From assembly GCA_019113785.1 (NCBI GenBank), contig DXGT01000098.1:1-39579 (forward strand): DNA of 39,579 bases, in the 5' to 3' direction. Origin of the DNA: Candidatus Ruthenibacterium merdigallinarum (GTDB lineage: Bacteria > Bacillota > Clostridia > Oscillospirales > Ruminococcaceae). The notes beneath the pieces are model-generated. The model saw only the letters and a list, made by a program, of their open reading frames with translations, was not told the DNA's origin and did no database searches. Within the stretch, counting starts at the first letter, position 1, and every line of letters starts with the position of its first letter. Positions 9,629 through 16,693 of this stretch are shown here, in pieces. Position numbers and translations under genes: made by a program.

Positions 9629-9753
9629 TCCCGCGCGGAAACAAAAGACGGTTTCGCCGCGCTTTTGCGGCAAAATTCTACAACTTTTTTCGAATTGTAT
9701 AGGAAATATTGTACAAAATTTTCTGTATGGTTTGAGGAAAATGGCTTTTATTC

Positions 9754-9782
9754 TTGACTTTTGTGTGTCTCATGGCTACAAT
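9754..9782 (+). promoter_or_regulatory. Near-consensus sigma-A promoter for the SigH-like gene
   Basis: TTGACT (9754-9759) and TACAAT (9777-9782) are separated by exactly 17 bases. The upstream 120 bases are strikingly AT-rich against the surrounding DNA. The predicted transcription start near 9789 excludes the longer reading frame that begins at 9754 and supports the start codon at 9820. Confidence 0.85.
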
Positions 9783-9819
9783 GAAAAAGTGCCTACAAAA
9801 CGGCAGAACAGGACGGCGT

Positions 9820-10368
9820 ATGAACGAAGCGATCTCACAACAGCAGCTGGCCTTGTGCCGCGCCGGCGACGAGCAGGCCCTCGCAGGGCTGATCGCCCGG
9901 CTGATGCCGGTGCTGCGCGCGGCGGCGGCGCGCGGCGTGTGCCCGGGCCTTGAGTTCGAGGACGCGCTGCAGGAGGGGCTGATCGCGCTGTTTTCAGCGG
10001 TGAAGCAGTTCGACGAGTCGCGCGGGGTGCCGTTTGAAAGCTATGCCGCGGCCTGTGTGCACAACGCGGTGCGCAGCGCGCAGCGCGCGGCGGCGCGCCG
10101 CAAGCATGCGCCGCTCAACCACTCGGTGCCGATGGAGCAGGCCGAGGCCCAGCAGGACCCGGGCCAGAGCCCGGAGCGCGCTGTGGAGGCCAGCGAGCGG
10201 CTGGCGCGCACGATGGCGGGCATCGCCACGCGCCTGTCGCCCATGGAGCGCAGGGTGCTGGCCCTGTTTTTGGACGGGCAGCCTTACAGCGCCATCGCAA
10301 AGCGCCTCGGCGTGCAGGAGAAGGCGGTGGACAACGCCTTGCAGCGCGTGCGCGCAAAACTTCGATAA
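9820..10368 (+). CDS. SigH-like RNA polymerase sigma factor (sigma-30 family)
   Basis: The 182-residue protein has sigma region 2 (about 42-95), where FEDALQEGLIALFSAVKQFD and the RKHAPLNHSV run closely follow Bacillus SigH, and region 4 (about 137-178) with LSPMERRVLALFLDGQPYSA then IAKRLGVQEKAVDNALQRVR, the SigH helix-turn-helix. SigH directs early stationary-phase and sporulation genes in endospore formers. The protein is shorter than Bacillus SigH (about 218 aa) because the linker and N terminus are reduced. The ATG at 9820 has AGGA 6 bases upstream and lies 31 bases after the predicted transcription start. It could instead be a related alternative sigma factor with a different regulon; the SigH resemblance in region 4 is the stronger sign. 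Confidence 0.87.
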   Translation: MNEAISQQQLALCRAGDEQALAGLIARLMPVLRAAAARGVCPGLEFEDALQEGLIALFSAVKQFDESRGVPFESYAAACVHNAVRSAQRAAARRKHAPLNHSVPMEQAEAQQDPGQSPERAVEASERLARTMAGIATRLSPMERRVLALFLDGQPYSAIAKRLGVQEKAVDNALQRVRAKLR

Positions 10369-10401
10369 GTTTCCCCGGCGCCGGGCGGCGCCATCACATA
10401 T

Positions 10402-10470
10402 GCCCCAGTAGCTTAAAGTCAGAGCGTTGGTCCCAGATCAAAGGTGTCGGTTAAAATCCTTCCGCGGGCA
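10402..10470 (+). pseudogene. Degenerate tRNA-like element (possible Arg-type tRNA remnant)
   Basis: The 69-base stretch follows a tRNA plan. It has GCCCCAG at the 5' end against a 3' CGCGGGC plus A (pairs 1-72 to 4-69 and 7-66 form), TA at positions 8-9, a 4-bp D-stem (GCTT/GAGC), a TTGG/TCAA anticodon-arm remnant and a T-arm-like GGTTAAAATCC. It departs from a working tRNA in several ways: two acceptor mismatches, no GG in a short D-loop, no U33, a broken T-stem, and A in place of invariant C56. It lies 28 bases before the zinc-ribbon gene, so it may be a relic or a tRNA-mimicking leader. I do not assign an anticodon. Confidence 0.5.
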
Positions 10471-10497
10471 AATATTATCCAGAATGGAGCAACCATC

Positions 10498-10776
10498 ATG
10501 TACGAAGACAAGACCTTAGTTTGCAAAGAGTGCGGCAAGGAGTTCGTGTTCACCGCCGGCGAGCAGGAGTTCTACGCCAGCCGCGGCTTCGAGAACGAGC
10601 CCCAGCGCTGCAAAGCCTGCCGCGACGCCCGCAAGAACGCCACCCGCGGCACCCGCGAGATGTACACCGCCGTCTGCGCGGCCTGCGGCAAGGAGGCCCG
10701 CGTGCCCTTCAAGCCCCGCGAGGACCGTCCCGTGTACTGCAGCGAGTGCTTCGCCAAAATGAAGGAGCAGGGCTGA
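10498..10776 (+). CDS. Small double zinc-ribbon protein (zf-trcl plus CxxC-x17-CxxC)
   Basis: The 92-residue protein has two zinc-binding units. The first is CKECGKEFVFTAGEQEFY followed by RCKACRDARK; the second is CAACGKEARVPFKPREDRP followed by YCSECFAKM. The first matches the probable zinc-ribbon family called zf-trcl, the second the CxxC-x17-CxxC family; I recall both from many Clostridia, with no established function. All eight cysteines are present. GGAG sits 8 bases before the ATG at 10498; an upstream frame would read through the ribosome binding site. A strong bidirectional terminator follows. Its leader contains the tRNA-like element at 10402-10470. Confidence 0.88.
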   Translation: MYEDKTLVCKECGKEFVFTAGEQEFYASRGFENEPQRCKACRDARKNATRGTREMYTAVCAACGKEARVPFKPREDRPVYCSECFAKMKEQG

Positions 10777-10833
10777 TTTCCTCTGACGGTCAGCTTTGCG
10801 CGGCGCCGGTTCCGGCGCGCTTTTCCGCAACAC

Positions 10834-10871
10834 AAAAAATCCCGCCGTGCGTTGGCACGGCGGGATTTTTT
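10834..10871. terminator. Bidirectional rho-independent terminator
   Basis: AAAAAATCCCGCCGTGC, a 4-base loop, and the exact complement GCACGGCGGGATTTTTT form a long perfect stem with A- and T-tracts on both sides. It ends the zinc-ribbon transcript (plus) and the convergent carboxypeptidase transcript (minus). Confidence 0.95.
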
Positions 10872-10897
10872 CTGCCTTGCGGCTGCGGCGGCGCGCG

Positions 10898-12385
10898 TCA
10901 CAGCCGGTAAATTTCGGCGTATTTTTCTTTGAGGTAGCGGATGTAATGCTGCGCGTCGAACGCCTCGCCGCAGGCGTTTGCAAACAGCGCGTCCGGCGTC
11001 AGCGCGCGGCCGTGGCGCCAGACGCGCTCGCACAGCCAGGCGTTGATCGGCGCAAAGTCGCCGGCTTCGAGCAGCGCGTTTAAATCCAGCGAGCGGCGCA
11101 TGCACGCGGCGATCTGCGCGGCGTAGGCGCTGCCGAGGGCATAGCTGGGGAAGTAGCCGATGTCGCCGCCGGCCCAGTGGATGTCCTGCAATACGCCATG
11201 CGCGTCGTCCGGTACGTCGACGCCCAGCGTCTCTTTCATCATGGCGTTCCACGCGCCGGGCAGCTCGCGCACGGCCAGCGCGCCGTCCATCAGCTGCTTT
11301 TCCAGCTCGTAGCGCACAAGGATGTGCAGGCTGTAGGTGGCCTCGTCCGCGTGGATGCGGATGAGTCCCGGCACGCAGCGGTTCACCGCGCGGTAGAACT
11401 CCTCGCACGTCACGTCGGCCAGCTGGGCGGGGAACAGTTCGCGCAGGCGCGGCCACAGCCCGGCGAGGAACGCGCGGCTGCGCCCGAAATAGTTTTCAAA
11501 CAGGCGGCTCTGCCCCTCGTGGATACCCATGGACGAGCCGGACGCCAGCACCGTGCAGCGCAGCGCGTCGCCGGTGTGCAGCTCGTACAGCGCGTGGCCG
11601 CCCTCGTGGATGACAGAGAACATGTTGGACGTCATGTCGTGCTCGTGGTAATGCGTGGTGATGCGCACGTCGCCGTTGTATAGTTCGATCGTGAACGGAT
11701 GCGCGCTCTCGGCCAATGCGACATGCCCCTCGTCCAGGCCGATGCGGCGCATCAGCTCGCGCGAGAGCGCGCGCTGCGCCCCGAGCGGCCACGCGCGGGA
11801 CAAAAAGTCGTCGCGCACGGGCTCGGCCTCTCCCACGGCGCGCACCAGCGCCGAGAGCTCGCCTTTTAAAAGCGAGAAGAACGCGTCGTATTTCTCCATC
11901 GTCATGCCGGGCTCGTACCGGTCCAGCCAGACGTCGTAGGGGGCCTTGCCAGGGTCCAGCGCCCCGGCCATGCGCCGGCGCGCCTCGAGGATGCGCTCGA
12001 GCCACGGCGCGAACGCGGCGAAATCGTTGTCCGCGCGCGCGGCCTGCCAGACGTTCTGCGCGTCGCTGATCAGCTGGGAAAACGCGGCGTATTCGTCGGC
12101 GGGGATGCAGGCGGTCTCGTCGTACAGGCGGCGCATCTCGCGCACTTCGGCCGCCTGCTGCGCGTCGAGGCCGCCGGCCTCGGCCTCGCGCAGCAGCGCG
12201 GGCAGGCCGCTGCCCGTCAAAAGGCGGTGGCGCATCTCGGCCAGCGCGCCCAGCGCCTGCCCGCGGCCGGGATAGCTCTGCCGGGGCGCGGCGGTGGCGT
12301 CGTCGAAATGGATGGTGTGCTCGGCGTAGCCCAGCGCGAACAGCTGCCGCTCGACGTCGCGCAGCGCCTGCATAGCTTTGTTCAT
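10898..12385 (-). CDS. M32-family metallocarboxypeptidase (thermostable carboxypeptidase type)
   Basis: The 495-residue protein (family norm about 500) carries the M32 motifs in order: HPFT (229-232), DVRITT (239-244), the zinc site HEGGH with H260, E261 and H264 in FSVIHEGGHALYE, GIHEGQSRLFEN, and GVLQDIHWAGGDIGYFPSY near the C terminus. M32 enzymes are cytosolic zinc carboxypeptidases that trim C-terminal residues from peptides with broad specificity. One small departure is Gly where most members have Ser in the HESQSR motif. The ATG at 12385 has AGAGGAAG 9 bases upstream; the longer frame to 12616 runs through the promoter. Monocistronic, with its own promoter and terminator. Confidence 0.95.
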   Translation of the reverse strand: MNKAMQALRDVERQLFALGYAEHTIHFDDATAAPRQSYPGRGQALGALAEMRHRLLTGSGLPALLREAEAGGLDAQQAAEVREMRRLYDETACIPADEYAAFSQLISDAQNVWQAARADNDFAAFAPWLERILEARRRMAGALDPGKAPYDVWLDRYEPGMTMEKYDAFFSLLKGELSALVRAVGEAEPVRDDFLSRAWPLGAQRALSRELMRRIGLDEGHVALAESAHPFTIELYNGDVRITTHYHEHDMTSNMFSVIHEGGHALYELHTGDALRCTVLASGSSMGIHEGQSRLFENYFGRSRAFLAGLWPRLRELFPAQLADVTCEEFYRAVNRCVPGLIRIHADEATYSLHILVRYELEKQLMDGALAVRELPGAWNAMMKETLGVDVPDDAHGVLQDIHWAGGDIGYFPSYALGSAYAAQIAACMRRSLDLNALLEAGDFAPINAWLCERVWRHGRALTPDALFANACGEAFDAQHYIRYLKEKYAEIYRL

Positions 12386-12410
12386 AGCGATCGCTTCCTC
12401 TCGTAAATGT

Positions 12411-12432
12411 GCGGCGGCAGGGGCGCCGCCGC
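12411..12432 (-). other. GC-rich stem-loop in the carboxypeptidase leader
   Basis: GCGGCGGC and GCCGCCGC form a perfect 8-bp stem with a 6-base loop, starting about 8 bases after the predicted transcription start (near 12440) and ending before the ribosome binding site. It lacks a following U-tract in the direction of transcription. Confidence 0.5.
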
Positions 12433-12446
12433 CCTTTTTTGTGTTT

Positions 12447-12475
12447 ATGATAGCACGCGAAAAATGGCTTGTCCA
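12447..12475 (-). promoter_or_regulatory. Promoter of the M32 carboxypeptidase gene
   Basis: On the minus strand TGGACA (12475-12470) and TATCAT (12452-12447) are 17 bases apart, each 5 of 6 to consensus, with TGC before the -10 giving a TG-extended element. Confidence 0.82.
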
Positions 12476-12573
12476 GACACTTTGCACGCGATTTTTGCGC
12501 CATGTATACAACAATTTAGACGGTTTTAGTAAACAATATGTGATGAAATTTCGTGCAAATTGTGAATTTTTTA

Positions 12574-12602
12574 TTGCAAAGGAAAACCGTTTCATATATA
12601 AT
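12574..12602 (+). promoter_or_regulatory. Promoter of the IT-superfamily permease gene
   Basis: TTGCAA (12574-12579) and a perfect TATAAT (12597-12602) are 17 bases apart inside an AT-rich island. The predicted start is near 12609. Confidence 0.85.
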
Positions 12603-12622
12603 ATAGACGGTGACAATCACGG

Positions 12623-12648
12623 TTGCCCGCCGGAAGGGCGGCGGGCAA
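12623..12648 (+). other. 10-bp stem-loop in the permease leader
   Basis: TTGCCCGCCG and CGGCGGGCAA pair perfectly around a 6-base GAAGGG loop. It sits about 14 bases after the predicted transcription start and 12 bases before the AAGGAGG site. No U-tract follows, so it is more likely a stabilising or regulatory leader hairpin than a terminator. Confidence 0.55.
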
Positions 12649-12673
12649 AAACTCTATGTCAAGGAGGAATACT

Positions 12674-14062
12674 ATGGAATTTGTGATTGGTATCATCCTG
12701 GTTCTGACCTTTTTTGCCCTGGCGTACTACTGCATCAAAGGTTACAACCTGATGATCGGCTTCCTCGTGGTAGCCACAGCATGGACGGTGCTGTCCCTGG
12801 CGGGCACGCTCGTCGCTTCGCAGGAGTTCATTGCGGAAAACTCCGTGCTTCAGTTTGACGGCCTGAAAGGGCTGATCGCCGTACTCAACAACATTTATCA
12901 GTCCGCGCCGGAAGGCTGGGGCACCACGCTCGTCAATGTGTGCTGGGGCGCCTGGTTCGGCCGCGTGCTGATGGAGACGGGCATCGCGGCCACCCTCATC
13001 CGTAAAACGGTTGAGCTGGGCGGCGACCGTCCCGCCATCACCGTCATCCTTCTGAACATCGTCACGGCCTTCATCTTCACGGCCATGATGGGTGCGGGCC
13101 CCGTTATCGCCATCGGCGTTATCGTGCTGCCCATCCTGATGAGCCTTGGTATCCCCAAGCCCATCGCCATGTTCACGTTCATGGGCGCCGTCTCTGCCGG
13201 TATGTATCTGAACCCGGTCCTGCAGTGGTCTCAGCTGCGCGCGTTCATCCTGGCGGCCGATGAGATGCCCGACTTCACTTTCAGCTGGTATGCTTCTCAC
13301 TGGGGCTATTTCGCGCTCGGCATCTCTCTGGTTGTCGTGTGCGTTCTGGCTGTGGTCTATCTGAAAGCCAGCAAGGCCAGCCACGCGTGGGCGGCCCAGG
13401 CGCCGGCCAATACGGCCAGCACCGACGCGCCGGCCATCGCGCTGATCCTGCCCATCGTGCCCGTTGTGCTGAAGATCGCGCTGGACTTCTCCGTTATCGG
13501 CGGCTTCGTCATCGCCGGCTTCCTGGCGCTGTTCATCTGCGGTAAGATGAAGGGCGGCTTCGTCGCCAGCTGCCAGCTGGTCAACAAGCTGTATTACGAC
13601 GGCGTCGTGGACACCGCGCCGCTGATCGGCTTCCTGCTGACGCTGCCGATGTTCAACACCTGCGCCAGCTATGCGGCCCCGTACTTCAAGGAAGTGCTCG
13701 GCAGCTTCATGCCCACCAACGAGTACATCATCTGCGCCGTGTTCGCGGTGCTGTCCATCCTGGGCTTCTTCCGTGGCCCGCTCACGCTGTACGGCTGCGG
13801 CGCCGCCACGCTGGGCGTTCTGTCCACTGTCGGCCACTTCTCCGCTCCGTTCCTGTTCTGCGTGTTCACCATCCCGTCCACCACTGTGAACGTCGGTTCG
13901 TGCATCACCCAGAGCTGGATCGCGTGGGGCCTTGCGTACACGAAGGTCGAGTCGAAGGACTTCCTGAAGCTCTCGATCCCGTTTGCGTACATCACGTCCA
14001 TCCTGCTGTACATCCTGACGGCGTTCACCGTCACGGGCCTTGGGCCGGAGTGGTTCGCGTAA
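12674..14062 (+). CDS. Ion-transporter-superfamily permease (GntP/CitMHS-like), substrate unknown
   Basis: The 462-residue protein has about 12 hydrophobic segments arranged as two halves, with small-residue and Pro-containing runs such as MMGAGPVIAIGVIVLPILMS and a second-half counterpart FRGPLTLYGCGAATLGVL. This resembles proton- or sodium-coupled permeases of the ion transporter superfamily that carry gluconate, citrate or other carboxylates. The family assignment is by overall pattern; I cannot fix the substrate. The ATG at 12674 follows AAGGAGG at 12661-12667. Codon choice is visibly different from the neighbours (many GTT, GTC and ATC codons, fewer long GCG/CGC runs), consistent with high expression. 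The gene stands alone between a strong promoter and a strong terminator. Confidence 0.75.
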   Translation: MEFVIGIILVLTFFALAYYCIKGYNLMIGFLVVATAWTVLSLAGTLVASQEFIAENSVLQFDGLKGLIAVLNNIYQSAPEGWGTTLVNVCWGAWFGRVLMETGIAATLIRKTVELGGDRPAITVILLNIVTAFIFTAMMGAGPVIAIGVIVLPILMSLGIPKPIAMFTFMGAVSAGMYLNPVLQWSQLRAFILAADEMPDFTFSWYASHWGYFALGISLVVVCVLAVVYLKASKASHAWAAQAPANTASTDAPAIALILPIVPVVLKIALDFSVIGGFVIAGFLALFICGKMKGGFVASCQLVNKLYYDGVVDTAPLIGFLLTLPMFNTCASYAAPYFKEVLGSFMPTNEYIICAVFAVLSILGFFRGPLTLYGCGAATLGVLSTVGHFSAPFLFCVFTIPSTTVNVGSCITQSWIAWGLAYTKVESKDFLKLSIPFAYITSILLYILTAFTVTGLGPEWFA

Positions 14063-14115
14063 ACCTCACAGGCAAAGAACGGCCCGCGGCCCTTTCCCGC
14101 AGGCCTGTCCAATCA

Positions 14116-14157
14116 AAAACGCCCGGCGCTCCCTTTTGGGAAGCGCCGGGCGCTTTT
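14116..14157. terminator. Bidirectional rho-independent terminator
   Basis: GCCCGGCGCT and AGCGCCGGGC form a 10-bp stem extended by CCC/GGG around a TTTT loop, with an A-tract before and a T-tract after. It terminates the permease gene (plus) and the long glycan operon (minus), whose last gene ends at 14183. Confidence 0.93.
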
Positions 14158-14182
14158 TTATGCTGGTCTGTAAGATGTGCTT

Positions 14183-15913
14183 TCAGCCGCGCTGCGCGCC
14201 GAGGATGCGCGCGGCCTCGCGCGCGAACACGTCGCCGGGCCATGTGCGCGAGGCGAGATAGAGCGCTGCGGCGTCCTCGTCCAGCAGGCGCGGCAGAAGG
14301 GCTGCCAGCTCGCGCAGGGCCTTTTGGCGCGCGGCGCCGTCCTGGCCCGTGCGCTCACGCAGGCAGTCCAGCTCCACGCCGTCTGTGGGGAACAGATCGC
14401 CGCGGAACAGTGTCGTTTCCACCGCGCCCGCGCGCTCAAGCCGGCGCGAGATCCCGATGAGCTGCGCCGTTTCGCGGTTGCGCGCGATGTGCGCAAGCTG
14501 CGCGCCGGCTTCGCGGTAGTAGTCGTACCGGCGCTCGGGGCCGCCGTACAGCGCAAGGCCGTACGCGCCATGGTACGCGCCGAAGAAGCGCTCGAGGAAA
14601 CCGGCGGCGTCGGCGCGCAGGTTCCAGCAGCGCTCGGCGGCGTAAAAAGCCGTGTAGCGGCTGGTCTCGAACAGCCCGTACGGGCACCCGCGCGAAAAGC
14701 TGCTGGCCCAGTTCGTGTTGATGGCGGCCCACGCGCCGTGCGCCGCGGCGAAGGCGGCCCACGCGTCGATGTTGCGCAGGCGCTGCTCGGCGTCCGGGTA
14801 GTTCTGGCCGGGGCGCTCGTCAAAGGCGCGCACGGCGCTGCACGGCGCCCAGCGGATGCCCAGCGCGTCAAGCCGGCGGGCGATGACGGGCGCGTCGCGC
14901 CCGACGGTGTCGGCGCCGTACAACCAGATGGCCACCACAAGGCGGCGGTCCAGCGCGGCGAGGGCTTCGTCCGTCTGGGTAGGGGAGGCGATCATGTCGT
15001 GCCAGACAACGGGTGTTTTGCCGGCGTCCAGTACCGCGCGCGCGGCCGCGTTGACAAAGTCGACGGCGATGCGCCCGCGCGGTTTGCCGCTGGCGCAGCA
15101 TTCCGGGCTCTGGCCCAGGCTCCACACCTCGTCGCAGCCGATGTGCACAAAGCGGCTGTCCGGGTGCAGGCGCAGGGTGTCGGCCAGCAGCGCGCGGGCC
15201 AGCTCCTGCGCGCCGGGCCGCAGAGGGCACAGCTCGCCGGGGGCGGTGTCCACCTCGCGCAGATGGCGGTACTTGGGCAGGCCCAGCACATATTCCAGAT
15301 GCCCGAACGTCTGCTGCAAAGGGATGATCTCGATGAAATTTTCGCGCGCGGTTTCCAGCAGACGGCGGTGCTGCGCCGGCGTCAGCGCGTTTTTGGCGCG
15401 CAGCGCGGCGTCGGCGCGCGGCAGCTTGTCCTCGTATTCGATCACGAGCGCGTTCAGCTTGTACTGCGCCATCTCGGCGATGAACGCCAGCAGGCGGTCA
15501 AATTTCGGGAAGATGCCGCGCAGATCGAGATAATCGGCGCGCAAGGGGACGTCGGGCCAGTCCTCGACGGCGAGGGACGGACGGCGCGGCATGTCCAGCC
15601 ACTGGCGCAGCGTCTGCATGCCGTAGAAAAGGCCCGCGGCGTCGCCGGCGCACAGCATGAGCGCACCGCCTTCGATTTGCAGCCGGTAGCCCTGCGCGTG
15701 CATGGGGGCTGCCAGCGCCGGCGCGTCCGGCGTGCACAGGCAGAATGGGCCCGTGCGCACCTCGACATGGGAAAAGAGCGAGCGCGCAGCGCGAACAAGG
15801 CGGCCGTCCTGCGCGGGGGCGCACAGCACGACGGGGCTTTCGGGCCCGACGGCGGCGGCCGCGGCCAGCGGCGTGCAGCGCTGCGGCTGCGGGATGAAAT
15901 ACAGATCGGTCAT
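14183..15913 (-). CDS. GH20-family beta-N-acetylhexosaminidase-like enzyme, cytoplasmic
   Basis: The 576-residue protein has an N-terminal GH20b-like domain (about 1-118) followed by the catalytic barrel starting near VEDWPDVPLRADYLDLRG. The GH20 signature HIGCDEVW places the catalytic Asp-Glu pair at D261-E262. GH20 enzymes release terminal GlcNAc or GalNAc by substrate-assisted catalysis. There is no signal peptide, so it should act on imported oligosaccharides. GGAGGA precedes the ATG at 15913. It is the last gene of the minus-strand operon, 12 bases after the NagB-like gene, which fits release of amino sugar for deamination. The Cys in place of the usual second Gly of HIGGDE is a mild departure. 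Exact linkage specificity is unknown; beta-glucosaminidase activity is an alternative. Confidence 0.86.
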   Translation of the reverse strand: MTDLYFIPQPQRCTPLAAAAAVGPESPVVLCAPAQDGRLVRAARSLFSHVEVRTGPFCLCTPDAPALAAPMHAQGYRLQIEGGALMLCAGDAAGLFYGMQTLRQWLDMPRRPSLAVEDWPDVPLRADYLDLRGIFPKFDRLLAFIAEMAQYKLNALVIEYEDKLPRADAALRAKNALTPAQHRRLLETARENFIEIIPLQQTFGHLEYVLGLPKYRHLREVDTAPGELCPLRPGAQELARALLADTLRLHPDSRFVHIGCDEVWSLGQSPECCASGKPRGRIAVDFVNAAARAVLDAGKTPVVWHDMIASPTQTDEALAALDRRLVVAIWLYGADTVGRDAPVIARRLDALGIRWAPCSAVRAFDERPGQNYPDAEQRLRNIDAWAAFAAAHGAWAAINTNWASSFSRGCPYGLFETSRYTAFYAAERCWNLRADAAGFLERFFGAYHGAYGLALYGGPERRYDYYREAGAQLAHIARNRETAQLIGISRRLERAGAVETTLFRGDLFPTDGVELDCLRERTGQDGAARQKALRELAALLPRLLDEDAAALYLASRTWPGDVFAREAARILGAQRG

Positions 15914-15925
15914 AGCGTCCTCCGC

Positions 15926-16693
15926 TCATGTGCGGCGCGCCAGCAGTGAGGCGCTGTCCGCGTCGAGGTACAGCGCGGCGTGCGGATGGCGGCGCAGCGC
16001 GGTGGCGGGGCATTCCGGGCTGACGGGCCCCTCGAGCGTGCGGCGGACGGCCTGCGCCTTGGTGGGCGCGGGCACCACGCAGAACGCCTGCCCGGCGGCC
16101 ATCAGTGCGGGGATCGTCAGCGTCAGCGCCGTGCGGGGCACCTCGTCCAGCGAGGCAAAGCACCCGTCGTGCACCTGCTGCATGCGGCAGGTGTCGTCCA
16201 GTGTGACGGCTTTGACGAGCGCGGGGTCGTCGAACTGCGCCACATGCGGGTCGTTGAACGCGAGGTGCCCGTTTTCGCCGATGCCCAGCAGCACAATGTC
16301 GGCGGGGTTCTCGCGCAAAAGCGCGCTGTAGCGCGCCGCCTCAGCCTCGGCGCCGGCCGTGCTGTCGATGCAGTGCACGCTGCCAAGCGGCACTTTGTCA
16401 AACAGTGCCGCGCGCAGAAAATTTGCAAAGCCCTGCGGCGCTGCGGCCGGCAGGCCGATGTACTCGTCCATGTGGAACGCGTGCACGCGCGGCCAGTCGA
16501 TGCTTTTGCTGGCGGCGAGGGCCGCCAGCACCTCGTTTTGCGAGGGCGCGGCCGCGAAGATCATGTTGCAGCGCCCTTTTTCGCGCAGCACCTGCGCGAT
16601 AGCCGCCTCGATATCGCGCGCGGCGGCGCGGCCCATTTCGGCGCGCGTCGCATACACCTGCACGCGCAGGGCGTCTTTTGTGAATTCCGTCAT
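15926..16693 (-). CDS. nagB: Glucosamine-6-phosphate deaminase-like protein (NagB family)
   Basis: The 255-residue product has the deaminase motifs HAFHMDEYIG (D76-E77) and LLGIGENGHLAFNDP (H143). NagB converts glucosamine-6-phosphate to fructose-6-phosphate and ammonia in the cytosol. Two active-site positions differ from E. coli NagB: the Asp before Gly-His is Asn, and the Glu of FNEP is Asp. These changes are seen in a divergent subgroup of NagB-like proteins, so the substrate could be another amino-sugar phosphate. The start codon overlaps the nagA stop as ATGA, giving translational coupling, and the next gene begins 12 bases later. Confidence 0.85.
   Translation of the reverse strand: MTEFTKDALRVQVYATRAEMGRAAARDIEAAIAQVLREKGRCNMIFAAAPSQNEVLAALAASKSIDWPRVHAFHMDEYIGLPAAAPQGFANFLRAALFDKVPLGSVHCIDSTAGAEAEAARYSALLRENPADIVLLGIGENGHLAFNDPHVAQFDDPALVKAVTLDDTCRMQQVHDGCFASLDEVPRTALTLTIPALMAAGQAFCVVPAPTKAQAVRRTLEGPVSPECPATALRRHPHAALYLDADSASLLARRT

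Noticed and set aside
9687-9694. A Spo0A box (TTTTCGAA) upstream of the sigma gene
   Set aside because: One mismatch to an 8-base motif in AT-rich DNA is expected by chance; position relative to the promoter is not diagnostic.
9754-9819. Upstream extension of the sigma factor gene to an ATG-like start at 9754
   Set aside because: The first bases coincide with the -35 and -10 elements, so this part would not be transcribed.
10402-10470. A functional tRNA gene
   Set aside because: No U33, broken T-stem, no C56 and no GG in the D-loop; kept only as a tRNA-like element.
12386-12673. Extra small gene between the carboxypeptidase and the permease
   Set aside because: The stretch is filled by two divergent promoters and two leader hairpins; no frame there has a ribosome binding site.
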